The notes beneath the pieces were generated by a model. The model worked only from the letters and a program-made list of their open reading frames with translations, had not been told where the DNA came from and did not search any database. Below, piece after piece: positions 8,990 to 17,589 of a stretch of DNA of 64,000 nt. The DNA comes from Euzebya sp051004735 (GTDB lineage: Bacteria > Actinomycetota > Nitriliruptoria > Euzebyales > Euzebyaceae), in assembly GCA_051004735.1 (NCBI GenBank), contig JBPCKA010000105.1, positions 1 through 64,000 on the forward strand. The letters are read 5' to 3'. Positions within the stretch are counted from its first letter, which is position 1, and every line of letters begins with the position of its first letter. A program made the translations under genes and the position numbers.

Positions 8990-10369
8990 CTATGCGGCGG
9001 GGATGACCTTGCCAGGATTCAGAACACCCTGCGGGTCAAGCGCATGCTTGATCGCGCGCATCGTGGCCAACGCCACCGGGTCGTGCTCGGCGCTCATGTA
9101 GGCCAATTTGCCGTAGCCGATGCCGTGTTCGCCGGTACAGGTACCGCCGACGGCGAGCCCCCGATGCACCAGGCGGTCGTGGAAATCCAACGCCGCCCGT
9201 TCCTCCTGTGGATCATCGGGGTCGAAGATGATCAGCACGTGAAAGTTGCCATCACCGACATGGCCCACGATCGGGGCGGTCAGGCCGCTGCGTTGGATGT
9301 CGGCGGTCGCTTCGTCGATCTGGCCGGCCAGTTGGCTGATCGGCACACACACATCGGTCGGGACGCCTTTCATGCCGGGCCGTAGTGCGAGGCTTGCGTA
9401 ATAGGCGTTGTGCCGGGCCTCCCACAGACGTGTGCGCTCCTCGGTGGAGGTGGCCTCCTGCCAATCGGTGGCACCGTTGGCGTGGGCCAACTCGTGGACG
9501 GTGCGGGTCTGTTCGGCCACGGCGTCGGGACCACCATGGAACTCCAGCAACAGCAGAGGCTGTACCGGCAGGTCCAGGTCGGAATAGGCGTTGACGGCGG
9601 ACACCATCGCGGCGTCCAGCAGTTCGATGCGGGCCACCGGAGTGCCTAGTTGGATGGTCTGGATGACGGTGGTCACGGCCTGCCCAACAGAATCAAACGA
9701 CGCGGTTGCGCCACCGATGACCTCGGGAATTCCGTGCACCCGCAGACCTATCTCGGTGATGACCCCCAAGGTGCCCTCCGATCCCACCAACAGCCGGGTC
9801 AGGTCATAGCCGGCCGAGGACTTGCGGGAGCGGGACCCGGTCCTGACGATCTCGCCGGTTCCCAGGACCGCGGTCAGGGCCATGACCGCGTCGCGCATGG
9901 TGCCGTAGCGCACGGCGTTGGTGCCGCTGGCGCGTGTCGCCGTCATGCCACCGATCGTCGCGTCAGCGCCCGGATCGATCGGAAAGAACAGCCCGTCGTG
10001 ACGCAGTCGGTCGTTGAGTTGCAGCCGGTGGACCCCTGCCTGGACGCGCACGTCCAAGTCGTCGACGTTGACCTCCAAAATCTGGTTCATCCGTGCCAGG
10101 TCCAGGCTGATGCCGCCGTGAAGCGCAGCCACATGACCCTCCAGTGAGGTGCCGGCCCCGAAGGGGATCACCGCCACCCCCTCGCCGGCGCACAGTCGGA
10201 CCACCTCGGCCACCTCGGCGGTGGTGGCAGGGCTCACCACAGCCTCAGGTGCCACCGGATCGTGCCAGCCTTCATCGCTGCCGTGCAGTTCCCGGTCAGC
10301 GGCGGCGAGAGACACATGCTGGGCCCCAAGGATCCCCGCAAGCTTGTCGATCAGTCCGGTCAGTGGCAT
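8990..10369 (-). CDS. FAD-linked oxidase, D-lactate/glycolate dehydrogenase (GlcD type)
   Basis: A 459-residue protein with ATG preceded by GGAGG. The N-terminal PCMH FAD-binding domain has PFGAGTSLEGH (70-80 region), GADATIGGMTATRASGTNAVRYGTM-type segments and GSEGTLGVITE. The C-terminal FAD-oxidase domain has GHVGDGNFH (metal-binding histidines) and the closing CTGEHGIGYGK and PGKVIP. It oxidises D-2-hydroxy acids such as D-lactate or glycolate. No glcE, glcF or Fe-S partner is nearby, which fits the single-subunit cytochrome-linked D-lactate dehydrogenase group better than the GlcDEF complex. The exact substrate is not decidable. Confidence 0.85.
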   Translation of the reverse strand: MPLTGLIDKLAGILGAQHVSLAAADRELHGSDEGWHDPVAPEAVVSPATTAEVAEVVRLCAGEGVAVIPFGAGTSLEGHVAALHGGISLDLARMNQILEVNVDDLDVRVQAGVHRLQLNDRLRHDGLFFPIDPGADATIGGMTATRASGTNAVRYGTMRDAVMALTAVLGTGEIVRTGSRSRKSSAGYDLTRLLVGSEGTLGVITEIGLRVHGIPEVIGGATASFDSVGQAVTTVIQTIQLGTPVARIELLDAAMVSAVNAYSDLDLPVQPLLLLEFHGGPDAVAEQTRTVHELAHANGATDWQEATSTEERTRLWEARHNAYYASLALRPGMKGVPTDVCVPISQLAGQIDEATADIQRSGLTAPIVGHVGDGNFHVLIIFDPDDPQEERAALDFHDRLVHRGLAVGGTCTGEHGIGYGKLAYMSAEHDPVALATMRAIKHALDPQGVLNPGKVIPAA

Positions 10370-10610
10370 GTCGGCCTCCTTGAGATCCTGGATCGGCTCG
10401 GACCTCGCTTGTCTCCAAGGCTAACGGCGCTCGCCCGTCGCTTGCGGCATCCTTCGGCTGTTCGTCCACAATCGGGTCAGGAACTGGATCGTCGGTCGCT
10501 GTTGTCCGTGGTACCGGAGCAGGTCACTGGTGGCCGTGGGGCTGGTGGTGGCCGGGCCTTGATGGCTGAGGTTGAGCGCCGGCCCACTTCGTGGCGGGTA
10601 CAACGACGCC

Positions 10611-10860
10611 ATGGCCTTTGAACTCAGGGACAATCTGCGTCTCAGCGCCCTGACCGAAGGGTTGCGGGAATCCCTCGCGGCGGCCTGCATGATCGGGCTA
10701 GCCGTGGGCGTGGCGCTGGGGGTGGTCCTGGGACGGGTTGACGGACCGGCGTTTGTGGCGGCGGACACGAGCCGAAATCGGACAGGTGATTCTGGTCGGC
10801 GATGGCTCGGTCATCAGCCAGCGGGTGGAGCAACAGGTCCGCGAGATTCTGCAGGAGTAG
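10611..10860 (+). pseudogene. Small single-TM protein gene interrupted by a +1 shift
   Basis: Frame 1 of this reading opens at ATG 10611 (MAFELRDNLRLSALTEGLRE) and encodes a membrane helix (ACMIGLAVGVALGVVLGRV). After about 10737 it degenerates into arginine/serine-rich junk. The frame one base further on takes over exactly there (TDRRLWRRTRAEIGQVILVG, then DGSVISQRVEQQVREILQE) and ends at TAG 10858-10860, just before trpB2. Joined, the two parts make one believable protein of about 82 residues: N-terminal helix, one membrane span, basic stop-transfer and coiled tail. This may be a broken gene, a sequencing indel or a programmed +1 shift at GTT-G. The family is not recognised. Confidence 0.55.
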
Positions 10861-10945
10861 CCGAGAGGCTTTCGGTTACCCCTTGTCCAAGCCGCGGCTT
10901 TGGGCGAAGGTGTCGTCTGCTGAAGACCTAGCCGGAGGAACGAAC

Positions 10946-12316
10946 GTGCCCTACGACACCCCCACCAAGATCGTCCTGGACGAGTCGGAGATCCCACGGC
11001 GCTGGTACAACGTGATCCCGGATCTGCCTTCCCCGCCGCCGCCGCCGTTGCACCCGGGAACCCACCAGCCGATTGGCCCGGACGATCTGGCGCCGCTGTT
11101 CCCCATGGCGTTGATCCAGCAGGAGGTCACCACCGAGCGGTACGTCGAGATTCCCGATGAGGTGCGTGACGTCTACGGGTTGTGGCGGCCGACACCCCTG
11201 TACCGGGCACGCCGCCTGGAACGAGCGCTCGACACCCCCGCACGGATCTATTACAAGTACGAGGGCGTCAGCCCAGCCGGCTCACACAAGCCGAACACCG
11301 CCGTCCCACAGGCGTTCTATAACGCCCAGGCCGGCGTGAAACGGCTCACGACCGAGACAGGAGCGGGCCAATGGGGGAGTGCGCTTGCGTTCGCCTGCGC
11401 CCAGTTCGGGTTGGAGTTGGACGTGTGGCAGGTGGCTGCCAGCTTCACCCAAAAGCCCTACCGGGCCTCGATGATTCGAACGTGGGGAGCCAAGATCCAC
11501 TCCTCTCCCTCCGATCTGACCCAGGCCGGTCGTGCGATCCTGGCGGAGTTTCCCGACTCACCGGGAAGCCTTGGTATCGCGATCAGCGAGGCCGTCGAGG
11601 TCGCCGCCCAGGACCCTGATTGCAAGTACGCCCTGGGCAGCGTGCTGAACCATGTCCTGCTGCACCAGACCGTGATCGGCGAGGAGGCTCTACTGCAGTT
11701 CGACAAGGTCGGTGAAACACCGGACATCATCGTGGGCTGTACCGGGGGTGGGTCGAACTTCGGTGGCCTGTTCTTCCCCTTCCTGCGTGAGAAGATGGCA
11801 GGCAAGATCGACCCGCGGATCGTCGCCGTCGAACCGGAGGCCTGTCCCTCGTTGACCAAGGGGGAGTACCGCTACGACTTTGGCGACACGGCCGGAATGA
11901 CCCCGTTGGTCAAGATGCACACCCTGGGCCATGACTTCGTCCCCGACCCGATCCATGCCGGGGGCTTGCGCTATCACGGGATGTCACCGCTGATCAGCCA
12001 CATGTATGAGCTGGGGCTGTTCGAGGCGGTCGCGATCGGACAGCAGGAGTGCTTCGAGCGAGCCGTGCAGTTCGCCCGCAGCGAGGGGATCGTTCCCGCG
12101 CCCGAGCCGACCCATGCAATCGCCCAGACCATACGCGAGGCCCTGGAGTGCAAGGAGAGTGGGGAGGAGAAGGTGATCCTGACAGCGCTCTGTGGACATG
12201 GACACTTCGACATGGCCGCCTACGATGCCCATTTCCGTGGCGAGTTGATCGACTACGACTATCCCGCGGACAAGGTTGCTGAGGCCATGGCCAGGGTGCC
12301 GGTGATCAGCGCCTGA
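10946..12316 (+). CDS. trpB: TrpB2-type tryptophan synthase beta chain
   Basis: A 456-residue PLP enzyme. GTG at 10946 follows a GGAGGA site; the frame runs further upstream but without coding character. The long N-terminal extension (RRWYNVIPDLPSPPPPPLHP) and the motifs RPTPLYRARRLE, YEGVSPAGSHKPNTA (PLP lysine), TETGAGQWG and GCTGGGSNFGG mark the TrpB2 (TIGR01415) branch rather than classical TrpB1. TrpB2 makes tryptophan from serine and indole, often as a stand-alone or salvage enzyme, which fits the absence of trpA or other trp genes here. A perfect 8-bp-arm hairpin sits at its stop codon. Confidence 0.9.
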   Translation: MPYDTPTKIVLDESEIPRRWYNVIPDLPSPPPPPLHPGTHQPIGPDDLAPLFPMALIQQEVTTERYVEIPDEVRDVYGLWRPTPLYRARRLERALDTPARIYYKYEGVSPAGSHKPNTAVPQAFYNAQAGVKRLTTETGAGQWGSALAFACAQFGLELDVWQVAASFTQKPYRASMIRTWGAKIHSSPSDLTQAGRAILAEFPDSPGSLGIAISEAVEVAAQDPDCKYALGSVLNHVLLHQTVIGEEALLQFDKVGETPDIIVGCTGGGSNFGGLFFPFLREKMAGKIDPRIVAVEPEACPSLTKGEYRYDFGDTAGMTPLVKMHTLGHDFVPDPIHAGGLRYHGMSPLISHMYELGLFEAVAIGQQECFERAVQFARSEGIVPAPEPTHAIAQTIREALECKESGEEKVILTALCGHGHFDMAAYDAHFRGELIDYDYPADKVAEAMARVPVISA

Positions 12317-12338
12317 CGGAGGTCAGTGAGCCTCCGTC
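12315..12338. terminator. Bidirectional hairpin between convergent genes
   Basis: GACGGAGG and CCTCCGTC form a perfect 8-bp stem around the 8-nt loop TCAGTGAG. It covers the trpB2 stop and the end of the convergent nucleotidyltransferase gene, an ideal site for a shared terminator. There is no U-tract, as is common in GC-rich actinobacteria. Confidence 0.6.
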
Positions 12339-12943
12339 CACGCGGTCTGCACCCAGCGGGCAAGGCGCCGGAGCACGACGCGATGGTCGCCCGGCAGGGT
12401 GCCAAACCGCTCGCCCTGGCTGTCCGCCCAGGACCAGACGGTCAGCGCGTCCTGGCCGGTCGTCTGGTCGTCGACGGCGGGCAACCGCGTCAGCAGACCG
12501 GCGCTGAACCCGCGGGCCAGTTCGACTGTGGCCGCACAGGGGGTTGACGTCCATGGGAGCTGCGGGCCCCAGAGTCCGACGGTGTAGTGATCCAGGAAGC
12601 AGCGTTCGACCTGGGCTTGCTCGGTCGGGGCCAGCAGGTCGGCCATCGTGATGGTGCTGGTGCCGATGGAGCGGGCGGGTGCGGCGTCGGACGGCAGCAA
12701 CCCCTCATCCGATCCGGACTGGTGTAGCACCAGCAGGAGATCCAGATCCGACCTCTCGGCCACGGCCTGTCCCGTCGCAACGCTGCCGTACAGGTGAATG
12801 CTGTGCAGGCGCTGGTCCAGTGCTGTGCGCAGGGTTGCGACCGAATCCTGGATCAGCGGCATGAAGGCGCTCGGGATCCTGGCCGCGGACACGCCGGTCA
12901 CGACTTGCCCTTCTGCGTCAACGCCTTCCCAGGGGTCCTTCAC
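12323..12943 (-). CDS. Nucleotidyltransferase-domain protein
   Basis: About 206 residues from GTG 12943; the frame also allows TTG at 12982, which would overlap the upstream gene. The motif LYGSVATGQAVAERSDLDLLL is the polymerase-beta-type nucleotidyltransferase signature (GS...G...SDxDL) with both metal-binding aspartates. The helical C-terminal half (LARGFSAGLL... RRLARWVQTAW) resembles aminoglycoside adenylyltransferase-like proteins. It would transfer an AMP-type group to a small molecule or protein. A substrate cannot be assigned. It begins about 17 nt after the stop of the membrane-protease-like gene and is probably co-transcribed with it. Confidence 0.65.
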   Translation of the reverse strand: MKDPWEGVDAEGQVVTGVSAARIPSAFMPLIQDSVATLRTALDQRLHSIHLYGSVATGQAVAERSDLDLLLVLHQSGSDEGLLPSDAAPARSIGTSTITMADLLAPTEQAQVERCFLDHYTVGLWGPQLPWTSTPCAATVELARGFSAGLLTRLPAVDDQTTGQDALTVWSWADSQGERFGTLPGDHRVVLRRLARWVQTAWTEAH

Positions 12944-12959
12944 CTCAGGAACCGACCGG

Positions 12960-13769
12960 TCACAATGACAGGAGGTAGCCAACCAGGACGACCACGGCCA
13001 CGGTGGTATTGAATGTCGTGTGCCACACCGCGGCGGAAAACACTGCCTGACGGCGTGCTTCGGTGCGGTCCACCGTCAGCACGGGTGAAGGGGGTCCCAT
13101 GACCAGCCGTGACAGACCCTGCTCGTCGGTGGCGACCCACAGTCGGCGTTCGGGGATGGTGGCCACGGGCACGGCTGCCCGGCGGTAGGCACGCAGGTAG
13201 ATCCGGCCGTAGACGTACCCGGCCACACCCACCGCCAGAGCCGCTGCGAGAGGGATCAGCATGATCATGTGGATCAGGCCGAACCGCAGCGCGCTGAGTG
13301 CCTGGCGCAGATGGTCGAAGTCCTCCCAGCCGGCGCGAAACGCCTCCTCCTCACCGTGGGCCAGGTAAGGGAACAGCAGGATGAGGCCCGCCAGGAAGCC
13401 GGTGACACCGACGATGTCGGTCCAGGGCACCCCCGCTGCTTCGGTACCGGTCTGCTGCGCTTCGTCGGCTGCCTGGATCGGGGCTTCCAGAGCGTTGTCA
13501 ATCGGGGCAAAGACGGCGTTACCGTCCAATCCCAGCAACTGGCCAAGTCCGACACCGGTGACCGGGACGAAGGTCAGCAGGGACAGCGCCACCGTGAGGA
13601 CCACGACGATCAGAGCCAGGGACCCCACGACATGCCGTGGCCTGATCGAGCGCCAGATGCGGAAGGCCAGTCGCCGGCGTCCCCACGCCGCGCGCCCCGC
13701 GCGCAGCAACAGCGCCAGAACGCCGACAATGACGACGATCCGCAACACCTCACCAACAGAACTGGGCAC
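12960..13769 (-). CDS. Divergent CPBP-like intramembrane protease
   Basis: A 269-residue integral membrane protein with helices near 10-22, 48-68, 118-135, 162-190 and 245-268. It has the three Rce1/CPBP signature blocks in order: EEEAFR (140-145; EExxxR), FGLIH (163-167; FxxxH) and HTTFN (250-254; HxxxN). These form the glutamate/histidine catalytic site of CPBP intramembrane endopeptidases. Two departures need caution: blocks 1 and 2 are only about 20 residues apart, and a soluble loop of about 50 residues separates blocks 2 and 3. The substrate is unknown. It could be an inactive membrane relative. The start is GTG; the RecD2 gene lies divergently beyond a repeat-bearing spacer. Confidence 0.55.
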   Translation of the reverse strand: MPSSVGEVLRIVVIVGVLALLLRAGRAAWGRRRLAFRIWRSIRPRHVVGSLALIVVVLTVALSLLTFVPVTGVGLGQLLGLDGNAVFAPIDNALEAPIQAADEAQQTGTEAAGVPWTDIVGVTGFLAGLILLFPYLAHGEEEAFRAGWEDFDHLRQALSALRFGLIHMIMLIPLAAALAVGVAGYVYGRIYLRAYRRAAVPVATIPERRLWVATDEQGLSRLVMGPPSPVLTVDRTEARRQAVFSAAVWHTTFNTTVAVVVLVGYLLSL

Positions 13770-13815
13770 GATCCCACGCTACGTCGCCCGCCGTCCATTG
13801 GCGCCACCCAGCGGT

Positions 13816-13932
13816 GGTGCCCGGGTTTTGGGGCGTTGGGCAACGTCGAAGCCGGGCGCCCGGTGTGGTGGTGGCGGCGGTGCCCGGGTTTTGCGGTGTG
13901 GGGCAACGTCGAAGCCGGGCACCCGCTGTGGG
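13816..13932. repeat. Two tandem copies of a ~50-bp hairpin-forming repeat
   Basis: Copy 1 (about 13816-13867) and copy 2 (about 13879-13931) share GGTGCCCGGGTTTTG, a short variable middle, GCAACGTCGAAGCCGGGC and a GTGTGG/CTGTGG end; the copies start 63 bp apart. Each begins GGTGCCCGG and ends CCGGGCACC or CCGGGCGCC, so each can fold into a long hairpin. They lie between the divergent CPBP-like and recD2 genes and contain no believable open frame. Confidence 0.8.
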
Positions 13933-13991
13933 TGGGCGGTGTGGATCGGCTGTGACGGACTGGCAGGGTCAGCCGCTACCGTGGCGCGGTC

Positions 13992-16223
13992 GTGGCCCAG
14001 TCATCACCGTTGTTCGGTTCCGAGTCTCCTGAACGGGTGGTCGGCGAGGTCGTCTATGTCATCTACGCCGATGACACCTCGGGGTTCGGCGTGCTCAGCA
14101 TGGACCGGGACGGCAACGATCCGATCAAGGCGTCTGGGCCACTGGCGAGCCTCACCGTGGGACAGACAGTCAACCTGGTCGGCCGCTGGAAGGATCATCC
14201 CCGACACGGCCGCACCTTTGAGGCTGACTTCTATGAGTTGGCCACCCCGCGTAGCGAGAAGGGACTGGCCACGTTCCTCGCCAGCGACAGGTTCCCCGGT
14301 GTGGGACAGAAGTTGGCAGAACGGCTGGTCACGGCCTTTGGGACTGGTCTGGACCAGATCATCGCACACCAGCCAGAACGCCTGATTGAGGTCAAAGGCG
14401 TGTCCGCGGCGCTGGCGGCAAGGATCCACGGGTCCTGGCAGGCGTCGGGGATGCTGCCTGATCTGGTGCAACGACTGGGCGCCGTTGATCTACGTCCCGC
14501 CGTGGCCCGCGCCGCAGTCCGGCGCTACGGAGACCAGGCGATGGAGGTGCTGGACGACGATCCCTATGAGTACCTCTCACTCCCGGGAGTCCGCTGGAAA
14601 CACGTCGACGCGCTCGGTCGGACGGCGGGCATCGACGCAGACGATCCTCGCCGTCTGACCGCCGGCGCCATCGGAATGGTCGATGCGCTGTGCTGGCGCG
14701 ACGGGCATACCTGGGTGCCCCTGGCGGATTTGCTCCAGCGCCTGCCGGCCGCGTTGGGCGGGGATGCTGAGCGTGCCAGACGAGCAGTGGATTTGGCCAG
14801 CCATGCCGGGGCGCTGGACTTCGACCCTGATCCACTGGGTGATCTGCCGGGGGACCGGGTCGCCCCTCACCTGATCCATGACGCTGAGGTCAACTTCGCC
14901 GCACATATCGCCGATCTCATGGCGGGCCATGAAGGGCGTCGCAATCCGCTGACGAACATGTCTGATGAAGCCGGGCTACCCATTGTCGGCCTGACCCCGA
15001 TCCAGGCCACGGCGGTGTCCACGGCCCTGACCCATCCCGTGTCGGTGCTGACCGGTGGTCCTGGCACCGGAAAGACACACACGATCACCGAGCTGATTCG
15101 ACGTGCGTCAGCCGCAGGAGCCCAGATCGCACTGTGTGCGCCCACAGGCCGGGCGGCCAAGCGATTGGAGGAGGTGACCGGCCACGGCGCCACAACCGTG
15201 CATCGCCTGCTTGAGGCCCGACCTGACGTGGGCGGCGGGTTCACCTTCAGCCGGGGGATCGACAATCCGTTGCCGCACGATCTGATCGTGGCCGACGAGT
15301 GGTCGATGGCCGACGTACATCTGGCGGCTGCGCTGGTCCAGGCATTGGAACCTCCCACCCATCTGCTGTTGGTGGGCGACGTCGACCAGTTGCCGCCAGT
15401 GGGCCCCGGCGCGTCGCTGAGAGATCTTATGCACAGTGATGTCGTGCCCACGACCCGACTGAAAGAGGTGCACCGACAGGCGGCGGAAAGCCGGATCGTG
15501 ACTCTTGCCCATGCACTGAACGCAGGGGAGTCGCCCAGTGTCAAGGGTCGCGACCGCGATGTCTTCGCCGTGGTCGAACGCACCCCGCGAATTGCCGACC
15601 GGGTGGCGACGATCGTTTCCGAACGGGCTCCGACCTTCTTTGACTGCCAACCGGGCGACGTGCAGGTACTCGCGGCAATGTACCGCGGCCCCGCCGGCGT
15701 CGACGCGTTGAATGCTGCGCTCAAGGAGCGTCTGAACCCAGCGGCCGGACGGACCGCGGTGGGCGGCTGGCACGAGGGTGACCGGGTCGTGGCCACGCGC
15801 AACGATCCCGAGTCCGATGTGGCGAACGGAGATATCGGTGAGGTCACCGCAACCGATCGTGCCAACGGACGCGTCACCGTCGCCTTTCCGCAGGGGGAGG
15901 TCACCGTGGACGGAGAACGACTAGCCCAACTGGCACCCGCCTGGTGCCTGACCGTGCACAAGTCCCAAGGAGGCGAATGGCCGGTGGTTGTGCTGGTGCT
16001 CGATCGTGGTCAGCGGTCGATGCTGACCCGCGAACTGGTCTATACCGCCATCACCCGGGCACGCACCGGACTGTTGCTGGTCGGTGACCCTGATCTGCTG
16101 GCCGAGGCATCCACCCGCGTCGGCGCTGGATTGATCTCGCGGCGCACGACTCTGGGGGCACGGTTGACCCGCGACGTGACATATCTGGGTAGGTCGGACA
16201 TTCCGGCACCGGAGCCCGATTGA
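13992..16223 (+). CDS. recD2: RecD2-family DNA helicase
   Basis: A 743-residue SF1B helicase. The N-terminal third is an OB-like domain followed by helix-hairpin-helix repeats (FPGVGQKLAERL, EVKGVSAALAARI). Walker A is GGPGTGKT near residue 355, then CAPTGRAAKRL (motif Ia), VADEWSM (motif II, with W in place of the usual S), GDVDQLPPVGPG (III), an SH3-like insert, and LTVHKSQGGEWP and YTAITRAR (motifs V-VI). This is the stand-alone RecD2 helicase (not RecBCD subunit), a 5'-3' DNA helicase in DNA repair. The start is GTG 13992. The 222-nt upstream spacer has the hairpin repeats. Confidence 0.9.
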   Translation: MAQSSPLFGSESPERVVGEVVYVIYADDTSGFGVLSMDRDGNDPIKASGPLASLTVGQTVNLVGRWKDHPRHGRTFEADFYELATPRSEKGLATFLASDRFPGVGQKLAERLVTAFGTGLDQIIAHQPERLIEVKGVSAALAARIHGSWQASGMLPDLVQRLGAVDLRPAVARAAVRRYGDQAMEVLDDDPYEYLSLPGVRWKHVDALGRTAGIDADDPRRLTAGAIGMVDALCWRDGHTWVPLADLLQRLPAALGGDAERARRAVDLASHAGALDFDPDPLGDLPGDRVAPHLIHDAEVNFAAHIADLMAGHEGRRNPLTNMSDEAGLPIVGLTPIQATAVSTALTHPVSVLTGGPGTGKTHTITELIRRASAAGAQIALCAPTGRAAKRLEEVTGHGATTVHRLLEARPDVGGGFTFSRGIDNPLPHDLIVADEWSMADVHLAAALVQALEPPTHLLLVGDVDQLPPVGPGASLRDLMHSDVVPTTRLKEVHRQAAESRIVTLAHALNAGESPSVKGRDRDVFAVVERTPRIADRVATIVSERAPTFFDCQPGDVQVLAAMYRGPAGVDALNAALKERLNPAAGRTAVGGWHEGDRVVATRNDPESDVANGDIGEVTATDRANGRVTVAFPQGEVTVDGERLAQLAPAWCLTVHKSQGGEWPVVVLVLDRGQRSMLTRELVYTAITRARTGLLLVGDPDLLAEASTRVGAGLISRRTTLGARLTRDVTYLGRSDIPAPEPD

Positions 16224-16279
16224 TGCGAGGATGGAGACACCTCGGCAAGGATCCCTGGGACCAGTGAGGAGGGCATGCC

Positions 16280-16720
16280 ATTCAGGTATTTGCTTCGGTT
16301 TCCCTGGATCCTGGTTTGCGCATCCCGCTGCTCAGTTGCCTGGCCGATGTCCATGCGCGACAGCCCCTACTGCCCGACAACCCACGTGATGCGGTCGCGC
16401 GGGTCGACGCCCACCTGGACCGGTTCGGGGTGGTCGCGGTGCGGATCCGCGGGACTGTCAGTCTGAGCGGCGTCGAGGTCGATCACGTGTGGCTGGCGGC
16501 TCGGGTGGGTGATGGGATGCCCTGGGTGTTGGATCCGGCGTTCCCGCTGCACGCGCCCGCCTTCCTGGAGTCGCTGGCCGGCTACGTCGCGGGGACCACG
16601 ACGCGATCGAGATTGGCCGAGATCGCGGCATTGACGCGGATCGAAGACCGCGTCATCGGTGAGGTACCCATCTCTGCGGTGTACCGCGGTAGCCCGTACT
16701 GGGGACGCTCAGTCAACTGA
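16280..16720 (+). CDS. Hypothetical protein with ambiguous start
   Basis: I do not recognise the family. The frame reads sensibly from about 16280 (IQVFASVSLDPGLRIPLL) to the TGA at 16718-16720, with a conserved-looking core VDHVWLAARVGDG.PWVLDPAFPLHAPAFL. There is no ATG or GTG in frame upstream of this coding segment. Candidates are TTG 16316, CTG 16304 or ATT 16280, which is placed 7 nt after a perfect GGAGG (16268-16272). An ATG at 16275 is in a different frame, so a 1-nt indel near the 5' end is an alternative. It is soluble, about 134-147 residues. Confidence 0.5.
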   Translation: MQVFASVSLDPGLRIPLLSCLADVHARQPLLPDNPRDAVARVDAHLDRFGVVAVRIRGTVSLSGVEVDHVWLAARVGDGMPWVLDPAFPLHAPAFLESLAGYVAGTTTRSRLAEIAALTRIEDRVIGEVPISAVYRGSPYWGRSVN

Positions 16721-16798
16721 GCATTCCGTGACAGGACTAGCGCCACGCCTGTCGGGTAGGGTCGAAACCCGCCCTTCGCATCCAGGAGACCAGCCAAC

Positions 16799-17494
16799 AT
16801 GCCAGACCAGACCCCCCATCAGAATGTCGAGTTTCCTTCCAACGGAGGGACTGCCCACGGCTACCTGCAAACACCTGGGTCGGGGACCGGTCCGGGGCTG
16901 ATCGTCATCCAGGAGTGGTGGGGACTGACCGATCACATCGTTGACGTCTGCAATCGCTTTGCACAGCAGGGCTACGTGGCCCTTGCACCTGACCTGTACG
17001 GCGGTTCAACCACTCACGATGCCGACGAAGCAGGAAAGATGATGCAGGAACTGCCCGAGGCGGATGCGGCGCGGGACCTGGGTGGCGCCGTGGACTTCCT
17101 GCTGGGCAGCGATGCCGTCACCAGCAGCAAGATCGGCGTCGTCGGGTTCTGTATGGGCGGCGGTTTCGTCATCCAACTCGCCGCTCAGCAGGGGGACAAG
17201 ATCGGCGCCGCCGTGCCCTACTACGGCGTCCTGCAGACCCCACCGGACTTTGCGGCCATCACCGCACCGGTCCTGGGCCACTACGCCGAGACCGACGACT
17301 CTGCGTCGCCGCACAAAGCCCTGGAAATGGGTGCCGCCATCCGCCAGGCGGGTGGCAACGCCCAGATCAACGTCTATGGCGGAACTGGGCATGCGTTCTT
17401 CAACGAAGGGAATGCCTTCGGCACCTATAACCCCGACGCCGCAGCGGTGTCGTGGGCCCGCACTCTGGGCTTCCTGTCCCAGACCTTGAGCTAG
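16799..17494 (+). CDS. Dienelactone hydrolase family protein
   Basis: A 231-residue alpha/beta hydrolase starting at ATG. QEWWGL (near 38-43) supplies the family glutamate, GFCMGGG near residue 120 carries the nucleophile cysteine in the nucleophile elbow, ETDDSAS the aspartate and GTGHAFFN the histidine. This Cys-Asp-His triad and length match carboxymethylenebutenolidase (dienelactone hydrolase), which opens lactones in chlorocatechol or related degradation. Many actinobacterial members act on other esters or lactones, and no aromatic-degradation genes are nearby, so the substrate is open. A strong hairpin follows the gene. Confidence 0.85.
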   Translation: MPDQTPHQNVEFPSNGGTAHGYLQTPGSGTGPGLIVIQEWWGLTDHIVDVCNRFAQQGYVALAPDLYGGSTTHDADEAGKMMQELPEADAARDLGGAVDFLLGSDAVTSSKIGVVGFCMGGGFVIQLAAQQGDKIGAAVPYYGVLQTPPDFAAITAPVLGHYAETDDSASPHKALEMGAAIRQAGGNAQINVYGGTGHAFFNEGNAFGTYNPDAAAVSWARTLGFLSQTLS

Positions 17495-17512
17495 CCGACC
17501 ATGGGGTAGGGC

Positions 17513-17544
17513 CCCGGGATGGCGGAGCGTAACGCCACCCCGGG
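17513..17544 (+). terminator. Strong stem-loop after the dienelactone hydrolase gene
   Basis: CCCGGGATGGCG and CGCCACCCCGGG pair over 12 positions with one mismatch around an 8-nt loop (GAGCGTAA), 18 nt past the stop codon. It is followed by ATTCTCGTTG, not a proper U-tract. Best read as a rho-independent-like terminator. Confidence 0.65.
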
Positions 17545-17589
17545 ATTCTCGTTGTACCGGGTGAACTCACGCCGGCACGAGGATCTCCG

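Noticed and set aside
13816..13932. CRISPR array
   Set aside because: Only two repeat copies with about 11 bp between them, no spacer series and no cas genes. The 53.8-kb and 17.8-kb repeats are in coding DNA or are simple tandem copies.
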